Source of the DNA: Oreohelix idahoensis
Lineage: Eukaryota; Mollusca; Gastropoda; Stylommatophora; Oreohelicidae
DNA length: 64,000 bases
NCBI GenBank assembly: GCA_024509875.1
Contig: JAMPIV010008526.1
Location: 368,006-432,005 of the forward strand
Direction: 5' to 3'
The translations under genes and the position numbers were made by a program. Of this stretch, positions 46,492-57,063 are shown piece by piece; position 1 is the stretch's first letter, and every line of letters starts with the position of its first letter. A model generated the notes under the pieces. The model made no database searches. It was not told the origin of the DNA and saw only the letters and a program-made list of their open reading frames with translations.

Positions 46492-46510
46492 TGGTAGGCT
46501 TGTCCGGGAT
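46492..46510 (+). other. Candidate tRNA-Pro primer-binding site of element A
   Basis: TGGTAGGCTTGTCCGGGAT resembles the classic tRNA-Pro site TGGGGGCTCGTCCGGGAT, with the 3' part best conserved. It lies directly after the proposed LTR end, where minus-strand cDNA synthesis would start. Confidence 0.6.
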
Positions 46511-46699
46511 CTGAATTTCTCTTAGTAGTAAATACATTGGGGTCTGGGGTTTAGCTTTAACAACAGTCTAATTTTTCCATGAAATCCCCATATATTTTAC
46601 CCAAGATTTGGGAAGTTAAGAAAGTGTCAGAGCCCAGATTTAATTAAATAAATTTATAATTAGTTAAAGATTTAGTTAGAACATTGTATATTTATCAGA

Positions 46700-48856
46700 A
46701 TGGCAGATCTGGCCAAGTTTCGCTCTGCGGCTGTACAGACTGCTAAAGAAATGAATATGGAGGGACAAATTTTGATTGACTACGTCACCTCAGAATGTGA
46801 CAAATTTATTACTAGGGAAGAGCATAGGTTAGCTGAGGAAAGGAAAATGCAGTTAGAGGAGGCTATGGAAATTAAAAGGTTACAAATTGAGGATGCTAGG
46901 GAGACTAAGAAATTAGAGGCTGATAGGGAGGCTGAGATTAAGAGGCTGCAGTTGGAGGAGAAGAAACTTGAGGCTGAGGCAAAGAAACTTGAGGCAGAAG
47001 AAAGGAGACTGACTGCCGAAAGGGAGGCAGAAAAAGAAGAAAAGAGATTGACTGCCGAGAGGGAGGCAGAAGAAAGGAGATTGGAGGCGGAAAGGGAAGA
47101 TAAAAGATTACAAAGAGAACATGAGATACGACTAAGGGAGTTAGAGCTGCAACGCCATGCTCCTGAAAATGGAACTAGCCCATCCACTTCCGACTCAGCT
47201 GCAAGCCAGGGGGCCTCCTCATCAGCCATGGGGTTCCATTTAGACTATTTTGTTGAAAAGGATGATGACATTGAGTCATATTTAAGTAGATTTGAACTTT
47301 TAGCCACTACTTATGGGTTAGAAAGAGAAAGATGGGGGGTAAAGTTGTCACAGGGACTTCGGGGAACAGCTTATGAAGTGTTTTCTAAAATGAGCAGGGA
47401 TGACCAAGACAACTATGACATGTTGAAGCAAGCTCTTCTGTTAAGATACGAAAAGAACGGAGAGTTTCATAGAAAGAAATTTAGGAATGCCAGGTTACTG
47501 TCGGGTGAGACCTATCACCAGCTCTCCGCCAGGTTGGAAACGTATATGGAGAAATGGGATACGTTGGAGAAAACCAAAGATCTCAAAGAGATGATACTCA
47601 TTGAACAGATGAGAGAGTCCATGGCTCCAGACATGAGAAAGTTACTCATGGAACAGGGCGCAGAGAGGCTGGGTGAGATAATAAATGTCGCTGAAAGGTA
47701 TCAGGCAGCCCAGGCAGAGGTAGCTGGCACAAAGAAGAAACAAATAGATCAGAGTAAGGCCCCCCAAAATCATAATAACTTCGATAATAGAAATAAGCAG
47801 AACTTCGATAGGCCTCGAAATGAATTTAAGAATAGAACCTCACAATTCAATGATAGAAGAAATGATGAAAGAAAACCTTTTCATCAAGGTAGATTATATT
47901 GTAGCCGGTGTAGGATGGACAACCATAACACCGAAAATTGTAGAAGGAGACCTGTAGTAATGGCCACGCTTCAGGTCAGGTCGACTCCTAGAAAAGAGGA
48001 GGAACCACCAAAAACAATGTCTCGTAAACAGTGGAGAAAGGCACAGGCTGAAGATAGGTCACTGAAGCCGTGTTTTGAAAAACTCCAAAAACTCCATACC
48101 CCTCCAAGGAAAGGAGACTTCTATTTGGATGATGGACTGCTTTGCAGGGCGGATAAGGCAGGACTATCCGGGTGTGGACAGGTAGTAGTGCCATCGAAAT
48201 ATAGGGCACAAATTATGAGACAAACACATGTTCTAGATGGTGAACACCAGAAGATGGGTACCACATGCAAAAGAACATCTGCTGGATATTTCTGGCCAGG
48301 AGAAGTTGATGACATAAGAAAATTTGTCGAGGACTGCGAACAGTGCAGCGAGAAAAATTCCACAGGGTGGAAAAATAATAACCAAATGCAAAAGAAGCAT
48401 TATGGCAAACCTGGGCCAGAACCTAAAGAGGGAACACCCACACGTGGGAAAAGGAATCAGGACCTAGAAACGCCACGGGGCAAACTTAGGCCTGGAAAGA
48501 CAAATAATTATAATAAAGTGGACAGAGGGGAATGGGAACCCCCTTTCCACAGACAGTCTTCACTCGAATGTTTTACAATGGCCACTATGCAGCGAGTACA
48601 AAGAACTGTTATACCCCAGAATAAACCGACAATCCCTCGGTCGGACTTATGCAAAGTGGAGGAAGAAAAAAGAGAGCAAAGTTCTCTCAATTTGAATTTG
48701 AACCTGAGGGGAGACAGCCCCAGGAAACGAATTGGTAGTGGTAGATTCTTGTGTGGTGACACAAGAAAGAAACGTCCGCAAAACAAAGCTTCCAATGTAA
48801 AGGACCTGACAGGTGCCATGAATACTATGTCAGAAAAATTAAAAGTCCATATGTAA
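46700..48856 (+). CDS. Gag-like ORF of element A with partial integrase zinc domain
   Basis: The frame starts at ATG 46700 (MADLAKFRSAAVQTAKEM) and is open for 718 codons. A long E/R/K-rich coiled coil spans about residues 30-155. The capsid-like domain follows (about 175-350; SRFELLATTYGLE, MEQGAERLGEII), then a basic N/R-rich tail and a CCHC knuckle CSRCRMDNHNTENC near residue 405. It passes directly into LKPCFEKLQ and an HHCC-like integrase N-terminus (THVLDGEHQKMG, CEQC). The protease found here in element C is missing. From about residue 555 to the stop the sequence is unfamiliar and replaces the catalytic integrase core. As built it could make Gag but no protease or integrase. Confidence 0.82.
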   Translation: MADLAKFRSAAVQTAKEMNMEGQILIDYVTSECDKFITREEHRLAEERKMQLEEAMEIKRLQIEDARETKKLEADREAEIKRLQLEEKKLEAEAKKLEAEERRLTAEREAEKEEKRLTAEREAEERRLEAEREDKRLQREHEIRLRELELQRHAPENGTSPSTSDSAASQGASSSAMGFHLDYFVEKDDDIESYLSRFELLATTYGLERERWGVKLSQGLRGTAYEVFSKMSRDDQDNYDMLKQALLLRYEKNGEFHRKKFRNARLLSGETYHQLSARLETYMEKWDTLEKTKDLKEMILIEQMRESMAPDMRKLLMEQGAERLGEIINVAERYQAAQAEVAGTKKKQIDQSKAPQNHNNFDNRNKQNFDRPRNEFKNRTSQFNDRRNDERKPFHQGRLYCSRCRMDNHNTENCRRRPVVMATLQVRSTPRKEEEPPKTMSRKQWRKAQAEDRSLKPCFEKLQKLHTPPRKGDFYLDDGLLCRADKAGLSGCGQVVVPSKYRAQIMRQTHVLDGEHQKMGTTCKRTSAGYFWPGEVDDIRKFVEDCEQCSEKNSTGWKNNNQMQKKHYGKPGPEPKEGTPTRGKRNQDLETPRGKLRPGKTNNYNKVDRGEWEPPFHRQSSLECFTMATMQRVQRTVIPQNKPTIPRSDLCKVEEEKREQSSLNLNLNLRGDSPRKRIGSGRFLCGDTRKKRPQNKASNVKDLTGAMNTMSEKLKVHM

Positions 48857-48860
48857 CTTT
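48350..48860 (+). other. Unrecognised segment replacing the integrase core in element A
   Basis: Between the CEQC of the zinc domain and LRTWTDEKAEETV, element B has about 190 residues of integrase core. Here there are about 170 residues of basic, low-homology sequence (for example GKLRPGKTNNYNK and KRIGSGRFLCGD) that match none of the other elements by eye. It is still open in frame until 48856. Its origin is unknown. Confidence 0.5.
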
Positions 48861-48921
48861 GTTAAGGACCTGGACAGATGAGAAGGCAGAGGAGACTGTT
48901 ACCTCATCATACCAATATGTG

Positions 48922-49224
48922 GGACCTCAAGACGCAGCAATAGAGACCGCAGTCAGCGACTCATAGCTTGACTGCCTGCGTCAGGACCAGCGAACCAGAG
49001 CTGGTCAAGACCGTGCTCCACCTCCACGTGGTGGTCCTGGAAACAGTATGCAGCAATGCAGGCTGACTGAGCGAGCACGGATCGCAATGGGAAGGCAAAC
49101 CCGGTCCTAAAAAATGCCGTGCAGAAGTCGGATGTGTCGACCGAAAGGTGCAGATATCACAGCTACGTTGTAAACAGACACAACGCAACCACCGTCCTTT
49201 TCAGGGCGAACGAAGAAGAAGAAG
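48922..49224 (+). mobile_element. SINE copy S2 in element A
   Basis: A 303-bp plus-strand copy of the SINE at 20151-20446. It is flanked by ATACCAATATGTG (48909-48921) and ATACTAATATGTG (49225-49237), one mismatch in 13. It starts GGACCTCAAGACGCAGC and ends GAACGAAGAAGAAGAAG. It splits YQYV from NELTT, which are contiguous in element B. Confidence 0.88.
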
Positions 49225-49234
49225 ATACTAATAT

Positions 49235-50805
49235 GTGAACGAACTGACCACTCGTTTAAAAACTAGTTGGAAACTGGCAAATGAAAATTTGAGACAAGCC
49301 AGGAAAAAGCATGCTGCTTATTTTAATAAAAAAGCGAAGGATAGAGAACTTGCTGTAGGGGAGAAGGTACTTTTTCTATTGCCAGGCAGCAACAATAAAC
49401 TTCAGATCGGATGGCAAGGGCCATATACTGTTTTGGAAAAAGTATCCAGAACAAATTATAAGATAGACAAAAAGGGAAAGGAGAAAGTCTATCATGTGAA
49501 CCTTTTGAAGAAATATCTGGACAGACAAATCGAGGAGGGATCACATTTAATGGCCTTGTCTATAGCAACCGAGATGAAGAATGAACCTCTCTCCTCGGTT
49601 GAATATCCACTGAAAACCAGTGAAACGTTTGCACAGGTGAAAATCAGTAATCACCTGACAAAAGGACAGAAGGAGAAGGTTCAACAGGTCCTTGAGAAAC
49701 ATACAGATGTGTTAACTGATAAACCAGGACACACAAATTTGTTGTCATATGATATGAAACTACTAGACCCAGCACCCATCTGTATGAGGCCTTATTCTAT
49801 TCCGTTCGCTAAGGAAAAAGCTTTGAAAGAGGAGATTGATTATCTGTTAAAAGAAGGGATTATTTCTCACAGTGAGTCTCCTTACAGTTCCTGTGTGGTG
49901 TTGTTGCGGAAACCATCAGGAGAACATAGACTGTGCATAGATTACAGGAAACTGAATGCTGTCACAGAAGGTCAGGTGGATCCACTACCTGATACTACTC
50001 AACTTTTTGCCAGGCTGAACAAGGCAAAATATTTTTCTAAGGTGGATCTTAGCAAAGGCTATTACCAGATTCCAGTAAAGCCTGAGGTTCGACCTTATTT
50101 GGCATTTAGGAAGGTCATTATGAGTTCAACATGTTACCATTTGGTTTGAAAAATGCCCCGAGTGTGTTTTCTAGGATGATGCGAAAATTGCTGGATCCCC
50201 TGAAAAATCCATGTATTTCGAATTTTATGGATGATATCCTCATTGCTACGGAAATATTTGAGGAACACGTTACCTCTTTGAATATGCTGTTTGATAGACT
50301 CAGAGAGGCTAATTTAACCGCTTGGCCAACCAAATGCTGTATTGGTTGTAAAGAGTTGGAATTCTTGGGACATACAGTACATCAGGGTAGCATGACCCCT
50401 GATCCCAAGAATCTGGAAAAACTAAAAAGAGCACCTAGACCACAAACAAAAAAAGATGTGCGATCTTTCGTGTCTCTGTGTGGTTTTTACCAAAAGTATA
50501 TCAAACATTTTAACTCTATATGTGCTCCTTTGACCGATTTAACTCGCAAAGGTCAACCTGATACTATAATTTGGTCAGCACAATGTGAATTGGCTTACCA
50601 GGAGTTAAAAGAGAAGCTTACAAGCAGGCCAGTGTTGCAATTGCCTGACTTGACTAAAGAATTTATTGTGAGAAGTGACGCAAGCAATGTAGGCCTGGGC
50701 GCTACATTATTGCAAAGGTCTTCCTCACAAGATGGGGAATTGAACCCAGTCGCTTATGCTAGCCGCAAATTGAACAAGGCGGAAAAAAATTTACTCAACC
50801 AGTGA
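49235..50805 (+). pseudogene. Integrase C-terminus, RT and RNase H start of element A
   Basis: Starting right after the SINE, the frame has the integrase GPY/F module (IGWQGPYTVLEKVS) and YHVNLLKKY. It then runs directly into RT: TDVLTDKPGHTNLL, CIDYRKLNAV and KVDLSKGYYQIPV. A short deletion near 50110 shifts the frame, and RT continues with MLPFGLKNAPSVF and the catalytic FMDDILIAT. RNase H starts with VRSDASNVGLGAT near 50670. An extra A near 50788 shifts the frame again. This uninterrupted passage from integrase end to RT start shows the INT-RT order directly. Confidence 0.9.
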
Positions 50806-51058
50806 AAAAGAATGTCTCGCTTTAATATGGGCTATAAAGAAATTCCAGATTTATTTATATGGCCGGACATTTGTGGTCCAAACGGATCATTCTCCCCTCG
50901 TGTTCTTATCACAGGCCAAGCATGAAAATTCTAGATTATTGAGATGGTCTCTCTTGTTGCAACCATACTCATTTTTAATAGAATACATTCCCGGCCCTTT
51001 GAACGTTGGCGCAGACTTTTTGAGCAGACATCCTTGTGATGATCAGAAAAATGCATAA
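50806..51058 (+). pseudogene. RNase H end of element A
   Basis: RNase H continues after the A-run frame change with ECLALIWAIKKFQIY and VQTDHSPLVFLSQ and ends in the usual ADFLSRHP, followed by a stop at 51056. It would remove RNA from RNA-DNA hybrids. Catalytic Glu and Asp residues are present. Confidence 0.85.
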
Positions 51059-51114
51059 GACTTCATTGAGCTACGTTATCTCGCAGATTAGAACCTGCAA
51101 ATGAATGCATGTTT

Positions 51115-51129
51115 TTAAGATGGGAGGTG
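51115..51129 (+). other. Polypurine tract of element A
   Basis: AAGATGGGAGGTG lies directly before the LTR start TGTAG. Element B has AACAGGGGAGATC at 54024-54036 in the same place. These tracts prime plus-strand cDNA. Confidence 0.7.
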
Positions 51130-51538
51130 TGTAGTAAAATCTGCGAGAATAATCGCTCATTTCAGTAGATTTTGGTCATAAAATGATAATCAAATAATCA
51201 GCCCGATTGTGTCTGACGGTGATGGTCTCACACTCCAGCAGAACGCTGCCTTTTTGTGCAGTGCGAACGCCTATAGAACGCTCCCACGAGGAAGAAATCT
51301 AACACGCATTTTAGTTTCGGTTTCGAGAAAACGAACTACTAATATTTAACATTTTGACCGATCTGCTGCAAACATTTTTGCAGCCTAACATTATAATTAA
51401 AGATTTGTTAGAAATGTAACGCTAACTGCTGTCTGTAGTAACGTGATCTGTCAACAGTAATGTAAAATTTGGTAGTTTTTTTTTAACTTTTCCCAGTAGA
51501 AATAACAAGACGACTGTAATACTTTAACACAAAAATGC
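51130..51538 (+). repeat. Truncated 3' LTR of element A
   Basis: The first 409 bp of the LTR match 44367 onward and stop at AAAAATGC. The next base belongs to element B integrase coding sequence. The other 1.7 kb of LTR are missing. Confidence 0.88.
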
Positions 51539-53103
51539 AACCTGCAACTCTAGGGGAGATGCCAATCATGGGAACCCCTTATGAGAGAGTTGCAGTGGAT
51601 ATTGTTGGACCTCTCACACGAACCAAGAGGAGAAACAGTTATATTCTTACTCTGGTGGACACTTGTTCTATGTGGGGAGAGGCAGTAGCCATGTCATCAA
51701 TCGATTCCAAACATGTGGCAGAGGCGTTACTTACAATATTCACACGGTTAGGATTTCCCCACCAGATACTGACTGATAATAGATCACAGTTCAGGGGAAA
51801 ACTAACGGAGGAAGTTTTCAGGATCTTTCAAGCCAGGCACTTTCACTGTAGTCCATATCACGCCCAAGGGAACGGGCAGGTGGAAAGGTTCAACGAGACA
51901 CTTATTTCCATCCTAAGAAAGCTGGCCCATGAAAAACCTGACACATGGGATCAATACTTACCCGCGGGCTTATTTGCTTATCGGGAAGTCCCACATAATT
52001 CAACAGGAATGGCACCGGCAACGTTATTTGGGCGGCCTATAAAAGTTCCATTAGAAGCCTTATTGAGGACATGGACAGATGAGAAGGCAGAAGAGACTGT
52101 AACCTCATCATATCAATATGTGAACGAGCTGACCACTCTACTGAAAACTGGCTGGAAACTAGCAAATGATAACCTAAGACAAGCCAGGAAGAAACATGCT
52201 GCATATTATAATAGGAAAGCGAAGGATAGGGAGCTTGCTTTGAGGGAGAAGGTGCTTCTTCTATTACCCGGCAGCAACAACAAACTTCAGATTGGATGGC
52301 AAGGTCCATACACAGTTTTAGAAAAGATATCTAGAACTAATTATAAGATAGACAAAAAGGGAAAGGAAAAAGTCTATCATGTGAACCTCCTTAAGAAATG
52401 CCATGATAGAAGGGTTTCGGAAGGCCCACATTTGATGACCTTGGCCATAGCCACTGAAATGAAAAACGAACCTCTCACCTCTTATGAATATCCCCTGAAA
52501 CCATGCGAAACACCTGCACAGGTAAAAATCAGTAATCACCTGACAAAAGGGCAGAGGGAGACGATTCAAAAGGTTCTGGTGAATCATACAGACGTGTTAA
52601 CGGATAAACCGGGGCACACTAACTTGTTGGAGTATGATATGAAACTACTAGACCCAACACCCATCTGTATGAGAGCCTATACTATCCCATTCGCTAAAGA
52701 GCAAGCTTTAAAAGGGGAGACAGAATATTTGTTGCAAGAAGGGATTATTTCTCATAGTGAATCTCCTTATAGCTCCAGTGTGGTATTGTTGAGGAAACCC
52801 TCTGGGGAACATAGACTGTGCATAGATTACAGGAAACTGAATGCTGTCACAGAAGGTCAGGTGGATCCATTACCTGATACTAACCAACTGTTTGCCAGAT
52901 TGAATAAGGTAAAATATTTCTCAAAAGTAGATCTCAGTAAGGGATACTATCAGATTCCAGTGAAGCCTGAGATTCGACCTTATCTGGCCTTTAGAACCTC
53001 GGAAGGGCACTATGAATTTAACATGTTGCTTTTCGGATTGAAGAATGCTCCTAGTGTGTTTTCCAGAATGATGCGAAAACTATTGGATCCACTGAAAAAT
53101 TAA
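51539..53103 (+). pseudogene. Integrase core and RT of element B
   Basis: A 522-codon frame has the integrase core with D in AVDIVGPL, TDNRSQF (Arg for the usual Gly) and E in VERFNE. The GPY/F module (IGWQGPYTVLEKIS) and the linker TDVLTDKPGHTNLL follow. RT then has CIDYRKLNAV, KVDLSKGYYQIPV and FGLKNAPSVF. It ends at a TAA at 53101 inside RT. The first ATG (51535) is in LTR A, so the real start, the HHCC domain, protease and gag are missing. INT and RT lie in one continuous frame with INT first. Confidence 0.92.
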
Positions 53104-53397
53104 TGTATTACTAATTTCATGGATGACATCCTCATCGCCACGGAAACATTTGAGGAACATGTAGACTCATTAAACATGTTGTTTGACAGACTCAGGGAGG
53201 CAAACTTAACTGCTAGACCAACAAAATATTGTATTGGATGCAAGGAATTGGAATTCTTGGGACATACTGTACATCAGGGTAGCGTGACCCCTGATCCCAA
53301 GAACTTGGAGAAATTGCAGAGAGCACCCAGACCACAGACTAAGAAGGATGTGAGATCCTTTGTCTCACTTTGTGATTTTTACCAAAAAATATATTAA
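53104..53397 (+). pseudogene. RT palm end of element B
   Basis: After the stop at 53101 the same frame continues with the catalytic FMDDILIATETFEEH, then ARPTKYCIGCKELEFLGHTV and RPQTKKDVRSFVSL. It ends at an A run near 53384-53398, where the frame shifts to RNase H. The matching position in A is open. Confidence 0.88.
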
Positions 53398-53959
53398 AAA
53401 TTTTAACTCTGTGTGTGCTCCTCTGACAGATCTAACTCGTAAAGGGAAACCAGATAAAATAGAATGGCCAGCAGAATGTGAGCTGGCATATAATGAGCTA
53501 AAGCAAAAACTCACCAGGAAGCCCATATTAATGTTACCTGATTTGAGTCTGGAATTTGTGGTGAGAACGGACGCAAGTAATATGGGATTGGGAGCCACTT
53601 TGTTACAACGGGCCTCATCACCAGACGGAGAATTGAACCCCGTTGCTTATGCCAGCCGCAAATTAAACAGAGCGGAACAAAACTACTCAACTATAGAAAA
53701 AGAATGTTTGGCTTTAGTCTGGGCAATAAAGAAATTCCAGATTTATTTGTATGGTAGGCATTTCTTGGTCCAGAGCGATCATCAGCCCCTGGTTTTTCTT
53801 GCTCAGGCAAAACATGGTAATGCACGATTGTTAAGGTGGTCGCTTCTCATACAACCTTACTCGTGTACCATTGAGTATATTCCTGGATCGCAGAACGTTG
53901 GGGCAGATTTCTTGAGTAGGCACCCACCTGCAGGAAACCAGGATCAATCTAAAGCATAG
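53385..53959 (+). pseudogene. RNase H of element B
   Basis: RNase H has VRTDASNMGLGATLL, IEKECLALVWAIKK and VQSDHQPLVFL, with the acidic residues present, and the terminal ADFLSRHP. The stop is at 53957. The polypurine tract and the LTR begin 65-78 bp downstream. It follows RT as in all Gypsy elements. Confidence 0.9.
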
Positions 53960-54036
53960 TTGAGTTAATTTGATCGTGATGGTAACACAGATATTAAAGC
54001 TGCACTAGTGGTTCACACTTTTTAACAGGGGAGATC

Positions 54037-54679
54037 TGTAGTGAAATGGATCTGTGTACCCCACGCTCAAATAATTTCCCGCTTGGTAACCTAGTTAATG
54101 CATTTTTACAGTCTATAAATAACTATGTTTGAAATTTGTCTGAGGGCCTAGTCAAATTAACCGCTAAAAATTTAACTAGAGAATTTGAATTTTTCTACTA
54201 CCACCCGTTTAAAGTTACTACCCCCAAAAAACACACTACCCCTCCCAATATTTATTAACGGACGGGATAAAATTTAACAACCAATCAAATTGGTACCTCG
54301 TTTTGTAGAGTTGAGAAAAAAAAACTTGGTTGTAGTGGCAAAAATGCCGATTCTGTGTTTTTGACAAACATTAAATAACTTATTTCACAATAACTAAAGG
54401 GAAGTAGAAAGAAAGGGATATCTTGAATTATAGCGCTGATATTGATTAATATATTAACCTAAAGATTACTCCTTAATAAAGTTATCTTGACTTAGAAAAA
54501 TTTATTTTAGTAATATTTGAGATCAGGGTAGAACTACCATTAATTACAAAAAAATTACCCAGATGAAACTGTTAAGGAATAAACAAAGGAAACGTAAATA
54601 TAACGATAGAGGTCACTTGACCGTGTAATTATCACTTTTAATATTGGAAATCGGTCCATTAATAACTGAGATATAAAAT
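54037..54679 (+). repeat. 3' LTR of element B, left part
   Basis: It begins TGTAGTGAAATGGATCTGTG and is nearly identical to 35402-36055. It ends in GATATAAAAT (54670-54679), the target duplication of LINE V, and continues at 63497. Confidence 0.92.
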
Positions 54680-54689
54680 CATCATCATC

Positions 54690-55121
54690 ATGTGACGTAT
54701 TCTTTCCAGAACGTTGTCTCCATTACAGCTGCTCTGAACGCATCACGATTCTGGGCAAGTCGACCTGCATCAGCCAAAGACAAGTTCAGACTCTCTGTGA
54801 TGTCCTGGGTCCACCGTCGTCTAGGTCGACCCCTTCCCCCTTTTCCAGGGACCATGCCTTCCATCACTGTTTTTTTCCAGACTATTATGTCTTTTTATAT
54901 GACCGAAAAATTTCAGCTTCCTTATTGCGATGGTATTTAGGAGCCAATGTTCCTGTACGTTTAGTGAGTGCAGTACTTCTTTGTTGGTCTTTTTTTCTGT
55001 CCAGGGTATTCTCAACATCCTTCTGTAGCATTTCATTTCGAATGATGTAATCTTTTTTGCAACTGTTTTATTGAGTGTCCAAGCCGTATGTTGCTACTGG
55101 GAATATACATGCTCTGATCAG
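54690..55121 (-). pseudogene. LINE V reverse transcriptase, C-terminal part
   Basis: On the minus strand it encodes LIRACIFPVATYG, CYRRMLRIPWTEKKTNKEVL, LKFFGHIKRH and a basic tail GRGRPRRRWTQDI ending with FRAAVMETTFWKEYVT. This is the thumb and C-terminal region of an RTE or CR1-like LINE. It has frame breaks near 54830 and 55045. The join to the rest of RT is across element E. Confidence 0.82.
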
Positions 55122-55931
55122 TGTTGCGTGGGTGGTTTACTGGTGTTGGAGGGTCCTTCGTTCGATTATTATAAGTTTAGTTGGGATGCTTGCTTATTTA
55201 TCATTACACAACGTGTGTCCAAGCAAACCCCGGTTCCGTACGAACTGATCCATTATTACTATAAACTTCTTACAAGAAAGAGTTCATCAGGTCAAAGGAC
55301 CGTCAACAATGCAAGTTGAAGCAATCAAACGTAATCAAAGGAATGTGGGTAAGCCTTCGATTCGAGTCCAATATTTATTACAAGTTGACGCACGAAGACA
55401 GTTCACATCGGTATACATTCATATATAGTCATTAGAAATTACATGCATAGTATTCATGTCCGTCCGTGTCAAAACAATATGTCAGATGAACATCGTGGCT
55501 ATATACGTGCGCTGTTGTAGTCAACAGCCAGAAATGAGCACATGAGTTCTTGACAGCTACAATTTGAATCATAATGCGATTCTCCTTCCATCATTTAATT
55601 TGATTTAATTAATCTCATACTTAGATTAATATCCGAACTGACCCTGAGTTCTACATCGATTCATATATATAATATAGGCTATATACTCAGCCTTTTTTCC
55701 TTGGAAGAAATACAAGACACGACCTTCTTGCTTGACGGATAGCGTAACAAGGGCCATGTAACCAAGTCACCCAGCGTGACCTTCCCAACGCGAATGCGTC
55801 ATAATCTCCGCATATATTTCGCGTTCAGTATACCGTAAAATATCGACATATTCTATAAATGTTAATGACCCCTAAACGTTGCGCACGGCTAAACCCCAGC
55901 AGACGCCGTCATTTAAAATAACACCGTAACA
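55122..55931 (-). repeat. 3' LTR of element E
   Basis: An 810-bp LTR matching 61918-62728 with about six differences. The LTR sequence is unlike that of element D apart from the ends and a short GGGTGGTTTACTGG-like block. Confidence 0.95.
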
Positions 55932-57060
55932 GATTTCCTGTCAGACGGGGGAAAAAAAAAAATCTATTAGATAGATTTTTTTTGAATAATATTAATCAAA
56001 TTATCAAAAATTTAACAAAACCCGACGTATGACCTACGATGTTCTATCTAGAACAGTGTCGTGGTCATGTCAGTAATATCTTATAATAAAATCAACGTCA
56101 TATCATACATATAACTTATATTAAACAAGGAAATGTCACTGTCACTAACTAATTAACTAATTAATTTGTTGTATGTATCGACTAACTAATAATGTGAGGT
56201 GTTATTAAAATTATTCTAACTAACTAAAATTAAAATAATTAATTATAGTATGTACGTATGGTACTAACTAATTAATATCTAATTGAAGAAAATGAGAAAT
56301 AGTATAAGAGAGTAAAAGAAATAAAAATTGAGAAGTACGGACAATTAAAACCAAATATTAAAGTATACATTAAATTAGAATGCGTGTGAAAATGAAGTGT
56401 AAGGATAGATACCTAATTAAATTAACGCAATCAGAAGAAAAGAACAAAAAAAATTCATACATTTTAACTATAAATATGAAATGTCATAATCTAATATCTA
56501 TTACCTTAATAATTACACTAATTAAAAGGTTTAATTGGTGTGATATTATTTTGTTTCATCTTTTCTTAGTATATTTTATTTTTTTTATTTCATCACACTT
56601 TAACTTTATTTTATTATATATTAATTTAATAACTAGAAAATTTAACAATATCGGACATGAAGATCCAATCGTTGTTACCTCCTATTGACTTGTATGAAAG
56701 TTCATCAAGACACAAGGTTCATATTATCGAATTATGATATGATTATCCAATCATCGTTAGTTCCTTTATTAAAACTGTGAACGTAATTGAATCAGTCATT
56801 ACAGTATATGTCCCTTCTACATCAGAGATTGTTCCTTTTTAACAGTTTTCAATCGAAATGAGTGATACGCAAAGTGGAAGTGAAGTCCAAATTTTCAAAC
56901 GATCCGTAAAAATTGATATTTTGATCACAATAGTTTATTTCGAAATGTCCTTATTTAAGTAGGAAGTCCAAATGAAGTGTTGTATATTCTGACGTGGAAT
57001 TAATACAGTTCATTGCAAATGTAATGCTTGATTAGTCAGAAAATTTTCTTGAAATAGTAA
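55932..57060. other. Non-coding 3' region of element E
   Basis: AT-rich DNA between the RNase H remnant and the 3' LTR, with a polypurine candidate GACAGGAAATC (minus strand) next to the LTR. It has no recognisable domain. Confidence 0.6.
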
Positions 57061-57063
57061 TAT

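Larger units (their letters stand above)
44367..51538 (+). mobile_element. Gypsy-type LTR retrotransposon A (deleted)
   Basis: Its parts in order are the 5' LTR (44367-46486), a PBS, gag with a partial integrase zinc domain (46700-48856), integrase end plus RT (49235-50805), RNase H, a polypurine tract and a truncated 3' LTR (51130-51538). The two LTR copies differ at about 8 of 408 positions, so insertion was fairly recent. Protease and the catalytic integrase core are absent. A SINE (48922-49224) sits in the integrase C-terminal region. At 51538 the 3' LTR joins the integrase of element B. The 5' flank is CTGTC; no partner duplication is visible. Confidence 0.85.
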
